Positions 26,611-35,375 of a stretch of 64,000 nt of DNA are shown here, in pieces. Source of the stretch: Actinobacillus indolicus (GTDB lineage: Bacteria > Pseudomonadota > Gammaproteobacteria > Enterobacterales > Pasteurellaceae). The translations under genes and the position numbers were made by a program. The stretch spans positions 2,187,646-2,251,645 of the forward strand of contig NZ_CP038145.1 in assembly GCF_004519515.1 (NCBI RefSeq), given 5' to 3'. Each line of letters begins with the position of its first letter. Position 1 is the first letter of the stretch. A model generated the notes under the pieces. It was not told the DNA's origin, searched no databases, and was given only the letters and a program-made list of their open reading frames with translations.

Positions 26611-26668
26611 ACAAGCGGTAAGATCCTAACCCTAATTTGCAAATTTAGGCATAAATCTTACCGCTTGT
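26611..26668 (-). terminator. Inverted uptake signals after parC
   Basis: ACAAGCGGTAAGAT (26611-26624) and ATCTTACCGCTTGT (26655-26668) form a 14-bp stem around a 30-nt loop containing TTTGCAAA. It starts 11 nt after the parC stop. Inverted uptake signals are often used as terminators in this family; here the stem is long and the loop large. Confidence 0.6.
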
Positions 26669-26678
26669 AATATACCTA

Positions 26679-28916
26679 TTAGTCTACAATTTCGACTTCA
26701 GAATTCCCATTTAATCCACGAAGTTGTGAGCCTTTTCTTGCTCGCTCTCCTCGATAATTTTCAATATCGCTTGCCTTCAGGGTAATCTTACGTTTTCCTG
26801 ATACAAAGACGAGAGAACTGGTTGGGCGAATCAATAGTAATCGAGAAAGTAGCTCTGCGCGCTCTTTTGCCCCTTGTGTTGAAATGTTGATGATTTTATT
26901 TCCTTTGCCTTTGGATAATTCAGGCAAATCAGAAACAGGGAACACTAACATTCTGCCAACATTGCTCATTGCAACGAGAAGATTTTTATCTTCGTCATTG
27001 AGCAGTTGTGGTGGTAACACTTTTGCATTTTCAGTTAATGAAATCACCGCTTTCCCTGCTTTGTTTCGGGAAACTAAGTCTTCAAATTGACAAATAAAGC
27101 CATAACCTGAGTCAGATGCCATTAAGACTTTATGGTTTTCTTCTGACATTAACACATATTCCACAGTTGCCCCTTCAGGTAAGGTGATTTTACCTGTAAT
27201 TGGTTCACCTTGAGAGCGAGCGGACGGCAGACTTAATGGGTCAAGGGCATAGCTTCGACCTGTGCTGTCGATAAACACAACAGGCTGATTACTTTTACCA
27301 TAAGCATGGGCGAGATAACTATCGCCTGCTTTATAGCTTAGATTTTGAACATCAATGTCGTGTCCTTTCGCGCAACGTACCCAGCCTTTTTCTGAAAGAA
27401 TAACAGTAACTGGTTCTGTTGGCGTTAGGTCGCTTTCTGAAATCGCTTTCGCTTCCGCACGTTCTACTAATGGTGAACGGCGTGGACTTGCAAAGGCTTT
27501 GGCATCGGCTTCAATTTCTTTTTTGATTAAGCTATTTAAACGGCGAGCTGAACCTAAAATACCTTGTAGATATTCACGTTCTTCTTCTAATTTTTGCTGT
27601 TCTGCTTTTAATTCATGCTCTTCTAATTTCGCTAAATGACGTAAGCGAAGATTTAGGATCGCTTCGGCTTGTTCATCACTTAAATTAAAACGAGCCATGA
27701 GTTCAGCTTTTGGATTGTCTTCATTGCGAATGATCTCAATCACTTCATCAATGTTTAGAAAGGCAATCATTAAACCTTCAAGGATATGAAGTCGGCTAAT
27801 AATTTTATCTAGGCGATAATTTAAACGGCGAGTTACCGTTGTGCGACGGAATTCAAGCCATTCTGTCAATATGGTTAACAGATTTTTCACCGCAGGTTTG
27901 CCGTCAAGCCCAATCATATTCATATTGACACGATAGCTTTTTTCCAAATCAGTCGTTGCAAAGAGATGATTCATTAATTCATCATAGTCGATCCGATTTG
28001 AGCGTGGTTCAATCACAATTCGAATTGGATTTTCTTGGTTGGACTCATCTCGAATTTCATCCACCATAGGCAATTTTTTATTGCGCATTTGGTTTGCAAT
28101 CTGCTCAATAATTTTCGCGGGTGAAGCTTGATGTGGCAAGGCAGAAACGACAATGTTGCTATCTTCTTTTTGCCAGATAGCACGCATTTTAATTGAGCCT
28201 TTACCTTGCTCATAGATTTTAGCAATCTCTGCGCGCGGTGTGATAATTTCTGCTTCCGTTGGGAAATCAGGCCCTTGCACAACCTCTAAAATATCGTCTA
28301 AACAAGCGGTCGGATTATCTAATAATTTTACAGATGCCGCTGCAAGCTCATTGATATTGTGTGGCGGAATATCCGTTGCCATTCCAACGGCGATACCTGT
28401 TGAACCGTTTAGCAAAATGTGGGGTAAACGAGCAGGGAAAGTAACGGGTTCATTTCTTGAACCATCAAAGTTAGGTTTGAAATCTACAGTACCCTGATCA
28501 AGCTCTGATAATAAAATCGCTGAAATTTTGGTTAAGCGAGCTTCGGTATAACGGTAATGTGCTGCGTTGTCTTCGGTACTTCCCCAGTTTCCTTGACCGT
28601 CGATTAAAGGATAGCGAAAGGTAAAATCTTGCGCCATTCCGACCATTGCACCGTAACAGGCAATATCGCCGTGGGGATGGAATTTACCTAATACATCACC
28701 GACTGTTCTAGCTGCTTTGACATATTTAGATGAAGGGTTTAAGTTTAATTCCGACATCGCGTAGATAATACGACGCTGTACGGGTTTTAGACCGTCACCA
28801 ATAAAAGGTAAGGCACGATCCATAATGACATACATGGAGTAATTGAGATAAGCGTCTTCACTAAAACGCTTAATCGGCATCTGTTCAACGCCTTCGTAAT
28901 TGGTTTCTATGGTCAT
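26679..28916 (-). CDS. parC: DNA topoisomerase IV subunit A
   Basis: Decatenates daughter chromosomes with ParE. From MTIETNYEGVEQMP it has 745 residues; an upstream in-frame start would run through the terminator hairpin of the preceding gene and is rejected. Motifs: SMYVIMDRALPFIGDGLKPV, catalytic tyrosine in RYTEARL, GIAVGMATDIPPHN, and the C-terminal pinwheel (GWVRCAKGHDIDVQ). The quinolone region reads HPHGDIACYGAMVGMAQDF: Ile85 and Gly89 occupy the positions that are Ser and Glu in most gammaproteobacterial ParC. No parE is adjacent. Confidence 0.95.
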   Translation of the reverse strand: MTIETNYEGVEQMPIKRFSEDAYLNYSMYVIMDRALPFIGDGLKPVQRRIIYAMSELNLNPSSKYVKAARTVGDVLGKFHPHGDIACYGAMVGMAQDFTFRYPLIDGQGNWGSTEDNAAHYRYTEARLTKISAILLSELDQGTVDFKPNFDGSRNEPVTFPARLPHILLNGSTGIAVGMATDIPPHNINELAAASVKLLDNPTACLDDILEVVQGPDFPTEAEIITPRAEIAKIYEQGKGSIKMRAIWQKEDSNIVVSALPHQASPAKIIEQIANQMRNKKLPMVDEIRDESNQENPIRIVIEPRSNRIDYDELMNHLFATTDLEKSYRVNMNMIGLDGKPAVKNLLTILTEWLEFRRTTVTRRLNYRLDKIISRLHILEGLMIAFLNIDEVIEIIRNEDNPKAELMARFNLSDEQAEAILNLRLRHLAKLEEHELKAEQQKLEEEREYLQGILGSARRLNSLIKKEIEADAKAFASPRRSPLVERAEAKAISESDLTPTEPVTVILSEKGWVRCAKGHDIDVQNLSYKAGDSYLAHAYGKSNQPVVFIDSTGRSYALDPLSLPSARSQGEPITGKITLPEGATVEYVLMSEENHKVLMASDSGYGFICQFEDLVSRNKAGKAVISLTENAKVLPPQLLNDEDKNLLVAMSNVGRMLVFPVSDLPELSKGKGNKIINISTQGAKERAELLSRLLLIRPTSSLVFVSGKRKITLKASDIENYRGERARKGSQLRGLNGNSEVEIVD

Positions 28917-28948
28917 TGGAATATTAAACTCATTAATCGTGTTAGAAA

Positions 28949-28973
28949 TAAAATGGACGCTGATGTAGCGTCC
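28949..28973 (-). terminator. Terminator after the sugar exporter
   Basis: Minus-strand stem GGACGCT/AGCGTCC with a 5-nt loop, then ATTTTATTT. It lies between the exporter stop and the parC start and therefore also fixes the parC start as downstream of it. Confidence 0.7.
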
Positions 28974-29014
28974 TAATGGCAAGATTTTCGCTTATTTATG
29001 GATATTTGTCCATC

Positions 29015-30223
29015 TTAGATTTTTCTGACTTTAAGCATAGTCAATAATGCTAAAGCGCAGAAGCCACAAGCCAGCCACCAAGTGCTTTGATAGCCAAATT
29101 GGCTTGCCATAATACCTGCTAATTGCCCTGCGACAATCCAACTAGCTGAACCAGTATTCGTAAATAGCGTAGTGGCTGTTCCCATTTTATAAGGCATTAA
29201 ATCTTGGAAGTAGATCATGCCAATAGAAGCGAGAATCCCGATAAATAAGCCGTTAAATGCTTGAATGGCTAAGAGTTGCCATTCCGTTTGGGCGACACTC
29301 ATACCGACATAGTAAGCCAATCCAGCCACAATACCGACCAACATTAAACTTTTTTTACTGATAAAACGGGTACAGTAGCCTGCAATTAACATCACAGGAA
29401 TTTCAATGCCAGCAGCCGTTCCCATCATAATACCGGCTAATCGTTGGGGTAATCCCAGTTCAACTAAGTAAATTGGCATATTGATAAACATCATGCTGTT
29501 ACAGGTCCAAACTAAAAGGCAAGTGATGCTGAGGTAAATAACAGATTTTCGGTTACTGATAATACCGTCATCACGTAATGGCTCATCTGTGGCTGAATTT
29601 GCAAATTTTTGATCGGAACTGACCGCTTGTGGCAACATTAACCAAACAATAATGATCGAAACGACAAAAATAGTTGCCGCCGCGACATACATAAAGGTGA
29701 AGCCAAAATGATCCGATAAAAAATAGGCTAAAGGCGGTCCGACAATCCAAGCCAATGAAAGCTGAGCACGTAAGACGGTATTAAACATCGTACTGTCTCG
29801 ATGCTGTGTTTCACTGTATTCCCTTGAGTAAGCAAAAAGTTGTGATGTGGCTGATGAGCCTAACCCTACGAGTAATGTACCTAAAAAGAGTAGAACGTAA
29901 TAATCACGGTTAAACGCAAATAATAAACAACTTAATAGTTGCATAAAACAGCTTATGGTGATGATACGTTTGCGATTTGGATGTTTATCCGAGAAATAAG
30001 CCACAATTTGACTTAAAATCATTGCCATCAAGGAATTGACGGAGTAAAAAAGTCCAACGAGCATTGGATCGCTCGTCACTTCATTATGTAAATAGACAGT
30101 TAATGCAGGCACTCGTAAAGCCCCAGCAAGCCCCGTCATAAAAATCACTAAAAGAAATGCTGCTGAGACAGAATTTAAAAATCGCCGAGTAGGTGGAAAG
30201 GGTAAGGGATTGAGCGGTTGCAT
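29015..30223 (-). CDS. SetA/SetB-like sugar efflux transporter (MFS)
   Basis: Twelve-span major facilitator of the sugar-efflux (SET) type. 402 residues from MQPLNPLPFPPTRRF; an in-frame ATG 11 codons upstream lacks a ribosome site. Seen: RVPALTVYLHNEVTSDPMLVG, the loop 2-3 MFS signature region AYFSDKHPNRKRI, SREYSETQHRDSTMFNTVLR, a charged central loop and the second-half helices. SET proteins export lactose, glucose analogues or glycosides; the substrate here cannot be told. It carries an uptake signal at 29622 in the central loop. Confidence 0.85.
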   Translation of the reverse strand: MQPLNPLPFPPTRRFLNSVSAAFLLVIFMTGLAGALRVPALTVYLHNEVTSDPMLVGLFYSVNSLMAMILSQIVAYFSDKHPNRKRIITISCFMQLLSCLLFAFNRDYYVLLFLGTLLVGLGSSATSQLFAYSREYSETQHRDSTMFNTVLRAQLSLAWIVGPPLAYFLSDHFGFTFMYVAAATIFVVSIIIVWLMLPQAVSSDQKFANSATDEPLRDDGIISNRKSVIYLSITCLLVWTCNSMMFINMPIYLVELGLPQRLAGIMMGTAAGIEIPVMLIAGYCTRFISKKSLMLVGIVAGLAYYVGMSVAQTEWQLLAIQAFNGLFIGILASIGMIYFQDLMPYKMGTATTLFTNTGSASWIVAGQLAGIMASQFGYQSTWWLACGFCALALLTMLKVRKI

Positions 30224-30323
30224 AAATGTTCCAAAGATTGATGAAGAGAAAAGCATTATACATAGATTAGTCTTGGGTTTTGACTAAAAATTTAGCATTT
30301 ATTCGAGAATTGTAAAAAAACAG

Positions 30324-30351
30324 TTGCACGGATTTTTTAAATCCCTATAAT
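30324..30351 (+). promoter_or_regulatory. Promoter of the tRNA-fMet / nusA operon
   Basis: TTGCAC (30324-30329) and perfect TATAAT (30346-30351) with a 16-bp spacer; the tRNA begins 14 nt after the -10. Confidence 0.8.
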
Positions 30352-30364
30352 GCATCACATCAGA

Positions 30365-30441
30365 CGCGGGGTGGAGCAGCTTGGTAGCTCGTCGGGCTCA
30401 TAACCCGAAGGCCGTCGGTTCAAATCCGGCCCCCGCAACCA
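30365..30441 (+). tRNA. tRNA-fMet (initiator, anticodon CAU)
   Basis: 77 nt including an encoded CCA. The cloverleaf has acceptor CGCGGGG/CCCCGC with the unpaired C1-A72 end typical of initiators, the anticodon stem with three G-C pairs (TCGGGCTCATAACCCGA) and the T-loop GTTCAAATC. Sits before rimP-nusA-infB, matching the metY position in E. coli. Confidence 0.97.
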
Positions 30442-30450
30442 GTTTTATGG

Positions 30451-30476
30451 CTCATCGTTTTGTTTAAAACGATGAG
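30451..30476 (+). terminator. First hairpin after tRNA-fMet
   Basis: Stem CTCATCGTTTT/AAAACGATGAG with a 4-nt loop, then TTTTGTTTT. First of three consecutive terminator-like hairpins before rimP. Confidence 0.85.
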
Positions 30477-30532
30477 TTTTGTTTTATTTAAGACTTTGAA
30501 TTTGTAAAGTTTTAACCAAAACAAACCGCTTG

Positions 30533-30565
30533 AAAGCCTCAACTGTTGTAGTTTGAGGCTTTTTT
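30533..30565 (+). terminator. Second hairpin before rimP
   Basis: AAAGCCTCAA pairs with TTGAGGCTTT across a 10-nt loop and ends in TTTTTT. Confidence 0.75.
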
Positions 30566-30592
30566 GTGGCAAATAGTCAGCTTTGTTGTTTT

Positions 30593-30619
30593 AAAGGGAC
30601 TTTTTTAAGTCCTTTTTTT
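30593..30619 (+). terminator. Third hairpin before rimP
   Basis: AAAGGGACTT/AAGTCCTTT with a short T loop and a run of seven T, ending 24 nt before the rimP start. Together the three hairpins would stop most transcripts after the tRNA unless antitermination or readthrough occurs. Confidence 0.75.
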
Positions 30620-30642
30620 ACATCTGTCAAATGGAGGTTTCC

Positions 30643-31104
30643 TTGGCAACGTTAGAACAAAAATTACAAGAGCTTGTCGCTGATTCTATTGATGCAATGG
30701 GATTTGAACTTGTTGGCATCGAATGCCAACGTGCAGGCCGTTTTTTAACCGTTCGTTTATATATTGATAAAGAAGGTGGCGTGACTATCGACGATTGTAG
30801 CGATGTCAGCCGTCAAGTGAGTGCGATTTTTGATGTGGAAGATCCGATTACGGATAAATATAACCTAGAGGTTTCTTCCCCTGGTTTAGATCGCCCATTA
30901 TTTACATTAGCCCACTATCAACGTTTTGTTGGGCGTGAAATCGTGATTCATTTACGTATTCCAATGTTAGATCGTCGTAAATGGCAAGGTGAATTAGTGA
31001 GTGTTGAAGGTGATTTAATTACCTTAAAAGTTGATGGCAATTTGCAGGCTTTTGTCTTTGGCAACATTCAAAAAGCAAATTTAATCCCCGTTTTTAATTT
31101 CTAA
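30643..31104 (+). CDS. rimP: Ribosome maturation factor RimP
   Basis: Needed for 30S assembly. 153 residues from a TTG start; GGAGG lies 5 nt before this TTG, and the product then begins LATLEQKLQELV, in register with E. coli MSTLEQKL. The in-frame ATG four codons earlier contains the ribosome site itself and is unlikely. Motifs: FELVGIECQRAGRFLTVRLY, NLEVSSPGLDRPLF, RRKWQGEL, NIQKANLIP. First protein gene of rimP-nusA-infB. Confidence 0.93.
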   Translation: MATLEQKLQELVADSIDAMGFELVGIECQRAGRFLTVRLYIDKEGGVTIDDCSDVSRQVSAIFDVEDPITDKYNLEVSSPGLDRPLFTLAHYQRFVGREIVIHLRIPMLDRRKWQGELVSVEGDLITLKVDGNLQAFVFGNIQKANLIPVFNF

Positions 31105-31118
31105 GGAAATCAAAACCA

Positions 31119-32633
31119 ATGAGCAAAGAGATTTTATTAGCCGCAGAAGCGGTATCCAATGAAAAATTATTACCAAAAGATGCGATTTTTGAAGCACTTG
31201 AAACTGCGCTAGCGATTTCAACTAGAAAAAAAGCAGCGGCAGAGCGTGAAGATCGTAAAACAGGCAACGGCATTGATATTGATGTGCGTGTTGTGATTGA
31301 TCGTAAAACCGGTGAATTTACCACCTACCGTCGTTGGTTAGTGGTTGAAAAAGTGCATCACCACACACGTGAAATTACCTTAGAAGCGGCTCAGTTTGAA
31401 GATCCAAATATTCAATTAGGTGACTATGTTGAAGATGAAATTGAGTCAATTGCTTTTGACCGTATCACAATGCAAACGGCTCGCCAAGTAATTAGCACGA
31501 AAATTCGTGAAGCAGAACGCAACAAAGTGATTGAACAGTTCCGTGGTCAATTGAACAGCATTATCACTGCAACCGTGAAAAAAGTAAGCCGTGAGCAAAT
31601 TATCTTAGATCTCGGCAATCAAGCGGAAGCGGTGATTGTGCGTGAAGATATGTTACCACGTGAAAACTTCCGTCCGGGCGACCGTGTACGTGGCGTACTT
31701 TATGCGATTAAACCTGAATCAAAAGGTCCACAACTATTCGTTACCCGTGCGAAACCGGTGATGTTACAAGAGTTATTCAAACTCGAAGTGCCTGAAATCG
31801 GCGAAGAAGTGATTGAAATCAAAGGTGCTTCTCGTGATCCAGGTTCACGTGCCAAAATTGCGGTGAAAAGCAATGACAAACGTATTGATCCAGTAGGTGC
31901 TTGTGTCGGTATGCGTGGTGCGCGCGTTCAAGCGATTACCAATGAATTAGGCGGTGAGCGTGTGGATATCGTGTTATGGGACGATAATCCAGCACAGTTC
32001 GTGATTAACGCAATGGCACCAGCAGATGTGAGCTCAATCGTTGTGGATGAAGATAATCACTCAATGGACATTGCTGTTGAGCCAACAGCACTAGCACAAG
32101 CGATTGGTCGTAATGGTCAAAACGTTCGTTTAGCGACACAATTAACAGGTTGGACACTCAATGTGATGACAACTGATGAGTTAGATAAAAAACATCAAGC
32201 AGAAGATAATAAAGTAATTAATCTCTTTATGGATGCTTTAGAAATTGATGAAGAATTTGCTCATATCTTAATCGAAGAAGGCTTCACTAGCCTTGAAGAA
32301 CTTGCGTATGTGCCAGTCAGTGAATTAACGGCGATTGATGGTTTAGAAGATGAAGATTTAGTCGAAGAACTTCAAACACGTGCAAAAAATGTGTTAACAG
32401 CTCAAGCATTGGCAGAAGAAGAAGCGTTAAAACAAGCGCATATTGAAGATAAATTATTAAATCTTGAAGGTATGGATCGCCATATCGCATTCAAATTAGC
32501 AGAAAAACAAATTACCACCCTTGAAGAGCTTGCAGAACAAGGCGTTGATGATTTAGCAGACATTGAAGAATTAACTGCAGAAAAAGCGGGTGAATTAATC
32601 ATGGCTGCACGTCAAATCTGTTGGTTTAGCTAA
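31119..32633 (+). CDS. nusA: Transcription elongation/termination factor NusA
   Basis: Binds RNA polymerase and nascent RNA. 504 residues: N-terminal RNAP-binding domain (1-125), S1 domain (about 135-200), two KH domains (about 230-345, GACVGMRGARVQAITNELGGERVD) and two acidic C-terminal repeats that end in MAARQICWFS, as in enterobacteria. 14 nt after rimP and 17 nt before infB. NusA autoregulates this operon in E. coli; the hairpins upstream of rimP would be the natural target. Confidence 0.98.
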   Translation: MSKEILLAAEAVSNEKLLPKDAIFEALETALAISTRKKAAAEREDRKTGNGIDIDVRVVIDRKTGEFTTYRRWLVVEKVHHHTREITLEAAQFEDPNIQLGDYVEDEIESIAFDRITMQTARQVISTKIREAERNKVIEQFRGQLNSIITATVKKVSREQIILDLGNQAEAVIVREDMLPRENFRPGDRVRGVLYAIKPESKGPQLFVTRAKPVMLQELFKLEVPEIGEEVIEIKGASRDPGSRAKIAVKSNDKRIDPVGACVGMRGARVQAITNELGGERVDIVLWDDNPAQFVINAMAPADVSSIVVDEDNHSMDIAVEPTALAQAIGRNGQNVRLATQLTGWTLNVMTTDELDKKHQAEDNKVINLFMDALEIDEEFAHILIEEGFTSLEELAYVPVSELTAIDGLEDEDLVEELQTRAKNVLTAQALAEEEALKQAHIEDKLLNLEGMDRHIAFKLAEKQITTLEELAEQGVDDLADIEELTAEKAGELIMAARQICWFS

Positions 32634-32650
32634 GAATAGGGAGAGAAAGC

Positions 32651-35191
32651 ATGAGTGAAAATGAAATCAAAACTGACGCACCGAAGAAGTTAAGTTTACA
32701 GCGTCGTACTAAAACAACCGTGAGCGGTACGACCGCAGGCGGTAAAGCGAAAGAAGTACAAGTGGAAGTGCGTAAATCTCGCAAAGTAGATACTGAAGCC
32801 GCTAAGAAAGCTCAAGAAGAAGCATTAAAAGCGAAACAAGAAGCTGAAGCAAAAGCGAAAGCAGAAAAAGAAGCAGCTGAAAAGGCAGCTAAAGAGAAAG
32901 CTGCAGCAGAAGCGAAAGCGAAGGAAGAGGCGAAGAAAGCAGTACACCAAGTGCCAGTAATGCCAAATAAACAGCCAAAACCTGCTCAACAAAAAGTAGA
33001 AGCTCAACCAAAACAAGAAAAAGCCGTTGATCCTGAAAAAGAAGCAAAACGTAAAGAAGAAGCAGAACTTCGTCGTAAACAAGAAGAGCTAGCTCGTCAA
33101 AAAGCAGAAATGGAAGCAAAACGTGCTGCAGAAAATGCACGTCGTTTAGCAGAAATTGCTCGTGAAGAAGCAAACGAATCGGGTGAAGATTATGAAGATG
33201 ATCGCTTTACCTCTAAATATGCTCTTGAAGCGGATCGTGATTCAGATCGCCGTAGTGAAGGTAATCGTGGGCGTGGTAAAGGTGGAGTAGCGAAAACCAA
33301 GAAAGGTGGTCGTGAAGACGATAAAAACGAGCGTAGCGCAGATCGTCGTAACCAAAAAGACATGAAAGGCAAAGGCAAACAAGCGAAGAAAGGCAGTGCA
33401 TTACAACAAGCCTTTACTAAGCCTGCTCAAGCGGTAACCCGTGATGTTGTTATCGGTGAGACCATCACTGTTGCAGAACTTGCGAACAAAATGGCAGTAA
33501 AAGCGACTGAAATCATCAAAACCATGATGAAAATGGGCGAGATGGTGACGATTAACCAAGTGATCGACCAAGAAACTGCACAACTTGTCGCAGAAGAAAT
33601 GGGCCACAAAGTTATTCTGCGTAAAGAAAATGAATTAGAAGAAGCGGTAATGGAAGATCGTGATACCAATGCGGAATTGGTAACACGTGCGCCGGTTGTA
33701 ACCATCATGGGTCACGTTGACCACGGTAAAACATCCTTACTTGACTACATTCGTAAAGCCAAAGTGGCGGCAGGTGAAGCAGGTGGTATTACTCAGCATA
33801 TCGGTGCATATCACGTGGAAACTGATGATGGTAAGATGATTACCTTCTTAGATACTCCAGGACACGCAGCGTTTACGTCTATGCGTGCACGTGGTGCGAA
33901 AGCAACGGATATCGTAGTCCTTGTCGTTGCAGCAGATGATGGTGTGATGCCACAAACGATCGAGGCGATCCAACACGCCAAAGCTGCGGGCGCGCCAATT
34001 GTGGTTGCCGTGAACAAAATCGATAAACCAGAAGCCAACCCAGATCGTGTAGAGCAAGAGTTACTCCAACACGAAGTGGTATCTGAGAAATTCGGTGGCG
34101 ATGTGCAATTTGTACCAGTGTCAGCGAAAAAAGGTATGGGTATTGACGACTTATTAGAAGCCATCCTTCTTCAGTCTGAAGTTTTAGAATTAACGGCAGT
34201 GAAAGAAGGGATGGCAAGCGGTGTGGTTATCGAGTCTTACCTCGATAAAGGTCGTGGCCCAGTTGCAACTATCCTTGTTCAATCAGGTACGTTAAACAAA
34301 GGCGATATCGTACTTTGTGGTTTTGAATACGGTCGTGTTCGTGCGATGCGTGATGAAAACGGTAAAGAGATCGAAGCAGCAGGCCCGTCTATTCCGGTGG
34401 AAGTATTAGGCCTTTCTGGTGTGCCAGCAGCGGGTGATGAAGCAACCGTTGTTCGTGATGAGAAGAAAGCGCGTGAAGTGGCGTTATACCGTCAGGGTAA
34501 ATTCCGTGATGTGAAATTAGCTCGCCAACAAAAAGCGAAACTTGAAAATATGTTCAGCAATATGGCGGAAGGCGATGTGGCTGAATTGAACGTGATTGTG
34601 AAAGCGGACGTACAAGGTTCTGTGGAAGCGATTGTTCAAGCATTACATGAACTTTCAACGGCAGAAGTGAAAGTGAAAGTCGTTGGTTCTGGTGTAGGTG
34701 GTATTACTGAAACGGATGCAACTTTAGCAGCAGCATCTAACGCTATCGTTCTCGGCTTTAACGTTCGTGCGGATGCTTCAGCGCGTCGTATCATCGAAAG
34801 CGAAAATATCGACTTACGCTACTACTCAATCATTTATGAACTATTGAATGAAATCAAAGCGGCAATGAGCGGTATGTTACAGCCTGAATTCAAGCAAGAA
34901 ATCATTGGCTTGGCAGAAGTGCGTGATGTGTTCCGTCATCCGAAATTCGGTGCAATCGCAGGTTGTATGGTGACAGAAGGTATCGTTAAACGTAACAACC
35001 CAATTCGCGTATTACGTGACAACGTGGTGATTTTTGAAGGTGAGTTAGAGTCTCTCCGTCGTTTCAAAGATGACGTATCGGAAGTACGTAACGGTATGGA
35101 ATGTGGTATCGGCGTGAAAAACTACAACGACGTGAAAGTCGGCGACCAAATCGAAGTATTTGAAGTCGTTGAAATTAAACGCTCAATTTAA
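32651..35191 (+). CDS. infB: Translation initiation factor IF-2
   Basis: GTPase that brings fMet-tRNA to the 30S subunit, the tRNA encoded at the head of this operon. 846 residues: IF2 N-terminal subdomain, a long Lys/Ala/Glu-rich charged linker (about 50-245), a second N-domain and the G domain with GHVDHGKTSLLDYI (about 352), DTPGHAAF and NKIDKPEA, followed by domains II-IV. The ribosome site GGGAGAG precedes the ATG. Long open frames antisense to the repetitive linker are compositional artefacts. Confidence 0.98.
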   Translation: MSENEIKTDAPKKLSLQRRTKTTVSGTTAGGKAKEVQVEVRKSRKVDTEAAKKAQEEALKAKQEAEAKAKAEKEAAEKAAKEKAAAEAKAKEEAKKAVHQVPVMPNKQPKPAQQKVEAQPKQEKAVDPEKEAKRKEEAELRRKQEELARQKAEMEAKRAAENARRLAEIAREEANESGEDYEDDRFTSKYALEADRDSDRRSEGNRGRGKGGVAKTKKGGREDDKNERSADRRNQKDMKGKGKQAKKGSALQQAFTKPAQAVTRDVVIGETITVAELANKMAVKATEIIKTMMKMGEMVTINQVIDQETAQLVAEEMGHKVILRKENELEEAVMEDRDTNAELVTRAPVVTIMGHVDHGKTSLLDYIRKAKVAAGEAGGITQHIGAYHVETDDGKMITFLDTPGHAAFTSMRARGAKATDIVVLVVAADDGVMPQTIEAIQHAKAAGAPIVVAVNKIDKPEANPDRVEQELLQHEVVSEKFGGDVQFVPVSAKKGMGIDDLLEAILLQSEVLELTAVKEGMASGVVIESYLDKGRGPVATILVQSGTLNKGDIVLCGFEYGRVRAMRDENGKEIEAAGPSIPVEVLGLSGVPAAGDEATVVRDEKKAREVALYRQGKFRDVKLARQQKAKLENMFSNMAEGDVAELNVIVKADVQGSVEAIVQALHELSTAEVKVKVVGSGVGGITETDATLAAASNAIVLGFNVRADASARRIIESENIDLRYYSIIYELLNEIKAAMSGMLQPEFKQEIIGLAEVRDVFRHPKFGAIAGCMVTEGIVKRNNPIRVLRDNVVIFEGELESLRRFKDDVSEVRNGMECGIGVKNYNDVKVGDQIEVFEVVEIKRSI

Positions 35192-35202
35192 TTAAAAGTT
35201 TT

Positions 35203-35228
35203 AAGGGCGAATTTGTTTCGCCCTTTAT
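35203..35228 (+). terminator. Terminator after infB
   Basis: Stem AAGGGCGAA/TTCGCCCTT, 5-nt loop, followed by TATTA. It separates infB from rbfA and truB, which in many gammaproteobacteria are in the same operon. Confidence 0.8.
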
Positions 35229-35229
35229 T

Positions 35230-35287
35230 ACAAGCGGTCGGATCTAAAGAGTATTTTGCAAAAAATTCCTGAAATCTGACCGCTTGT
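35230..35287. repeat. Inverted uptake-signal pair after infB
   Basis: ACAAGCGGTCGGATCT (35230) faces AATCTGACCGCTTGT (ending 35287) around an A/T-rich centre with TTTTGCAAAA. A second possible hairpin directly behind the infB terminator. Confidence 0.7.
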
Positions 35288-35375
35288 ATGGTGAAGTAAA
35301 CGGTATTTACAAAAATACCGTTTGTTTTGTTGTGTGTATATATCGGACGTATGTCTGTTTTAAAGGAAAGCAAAT

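Noticed and set aside
28917..28982. Longer ParC start (22 extra residues)
   Set aside because: The extension runs through the terminator hairpin of the upstream exporter gene and has no counterpart in known ParC.
32825..34217. Many long open frames antisense to infB
   Set aside because: They are produced by the biased Lys/Glu/Ala codons of the IF-2 linker and core; low-complexity Phe/Leu/Cys-rich products without ribosome sites.
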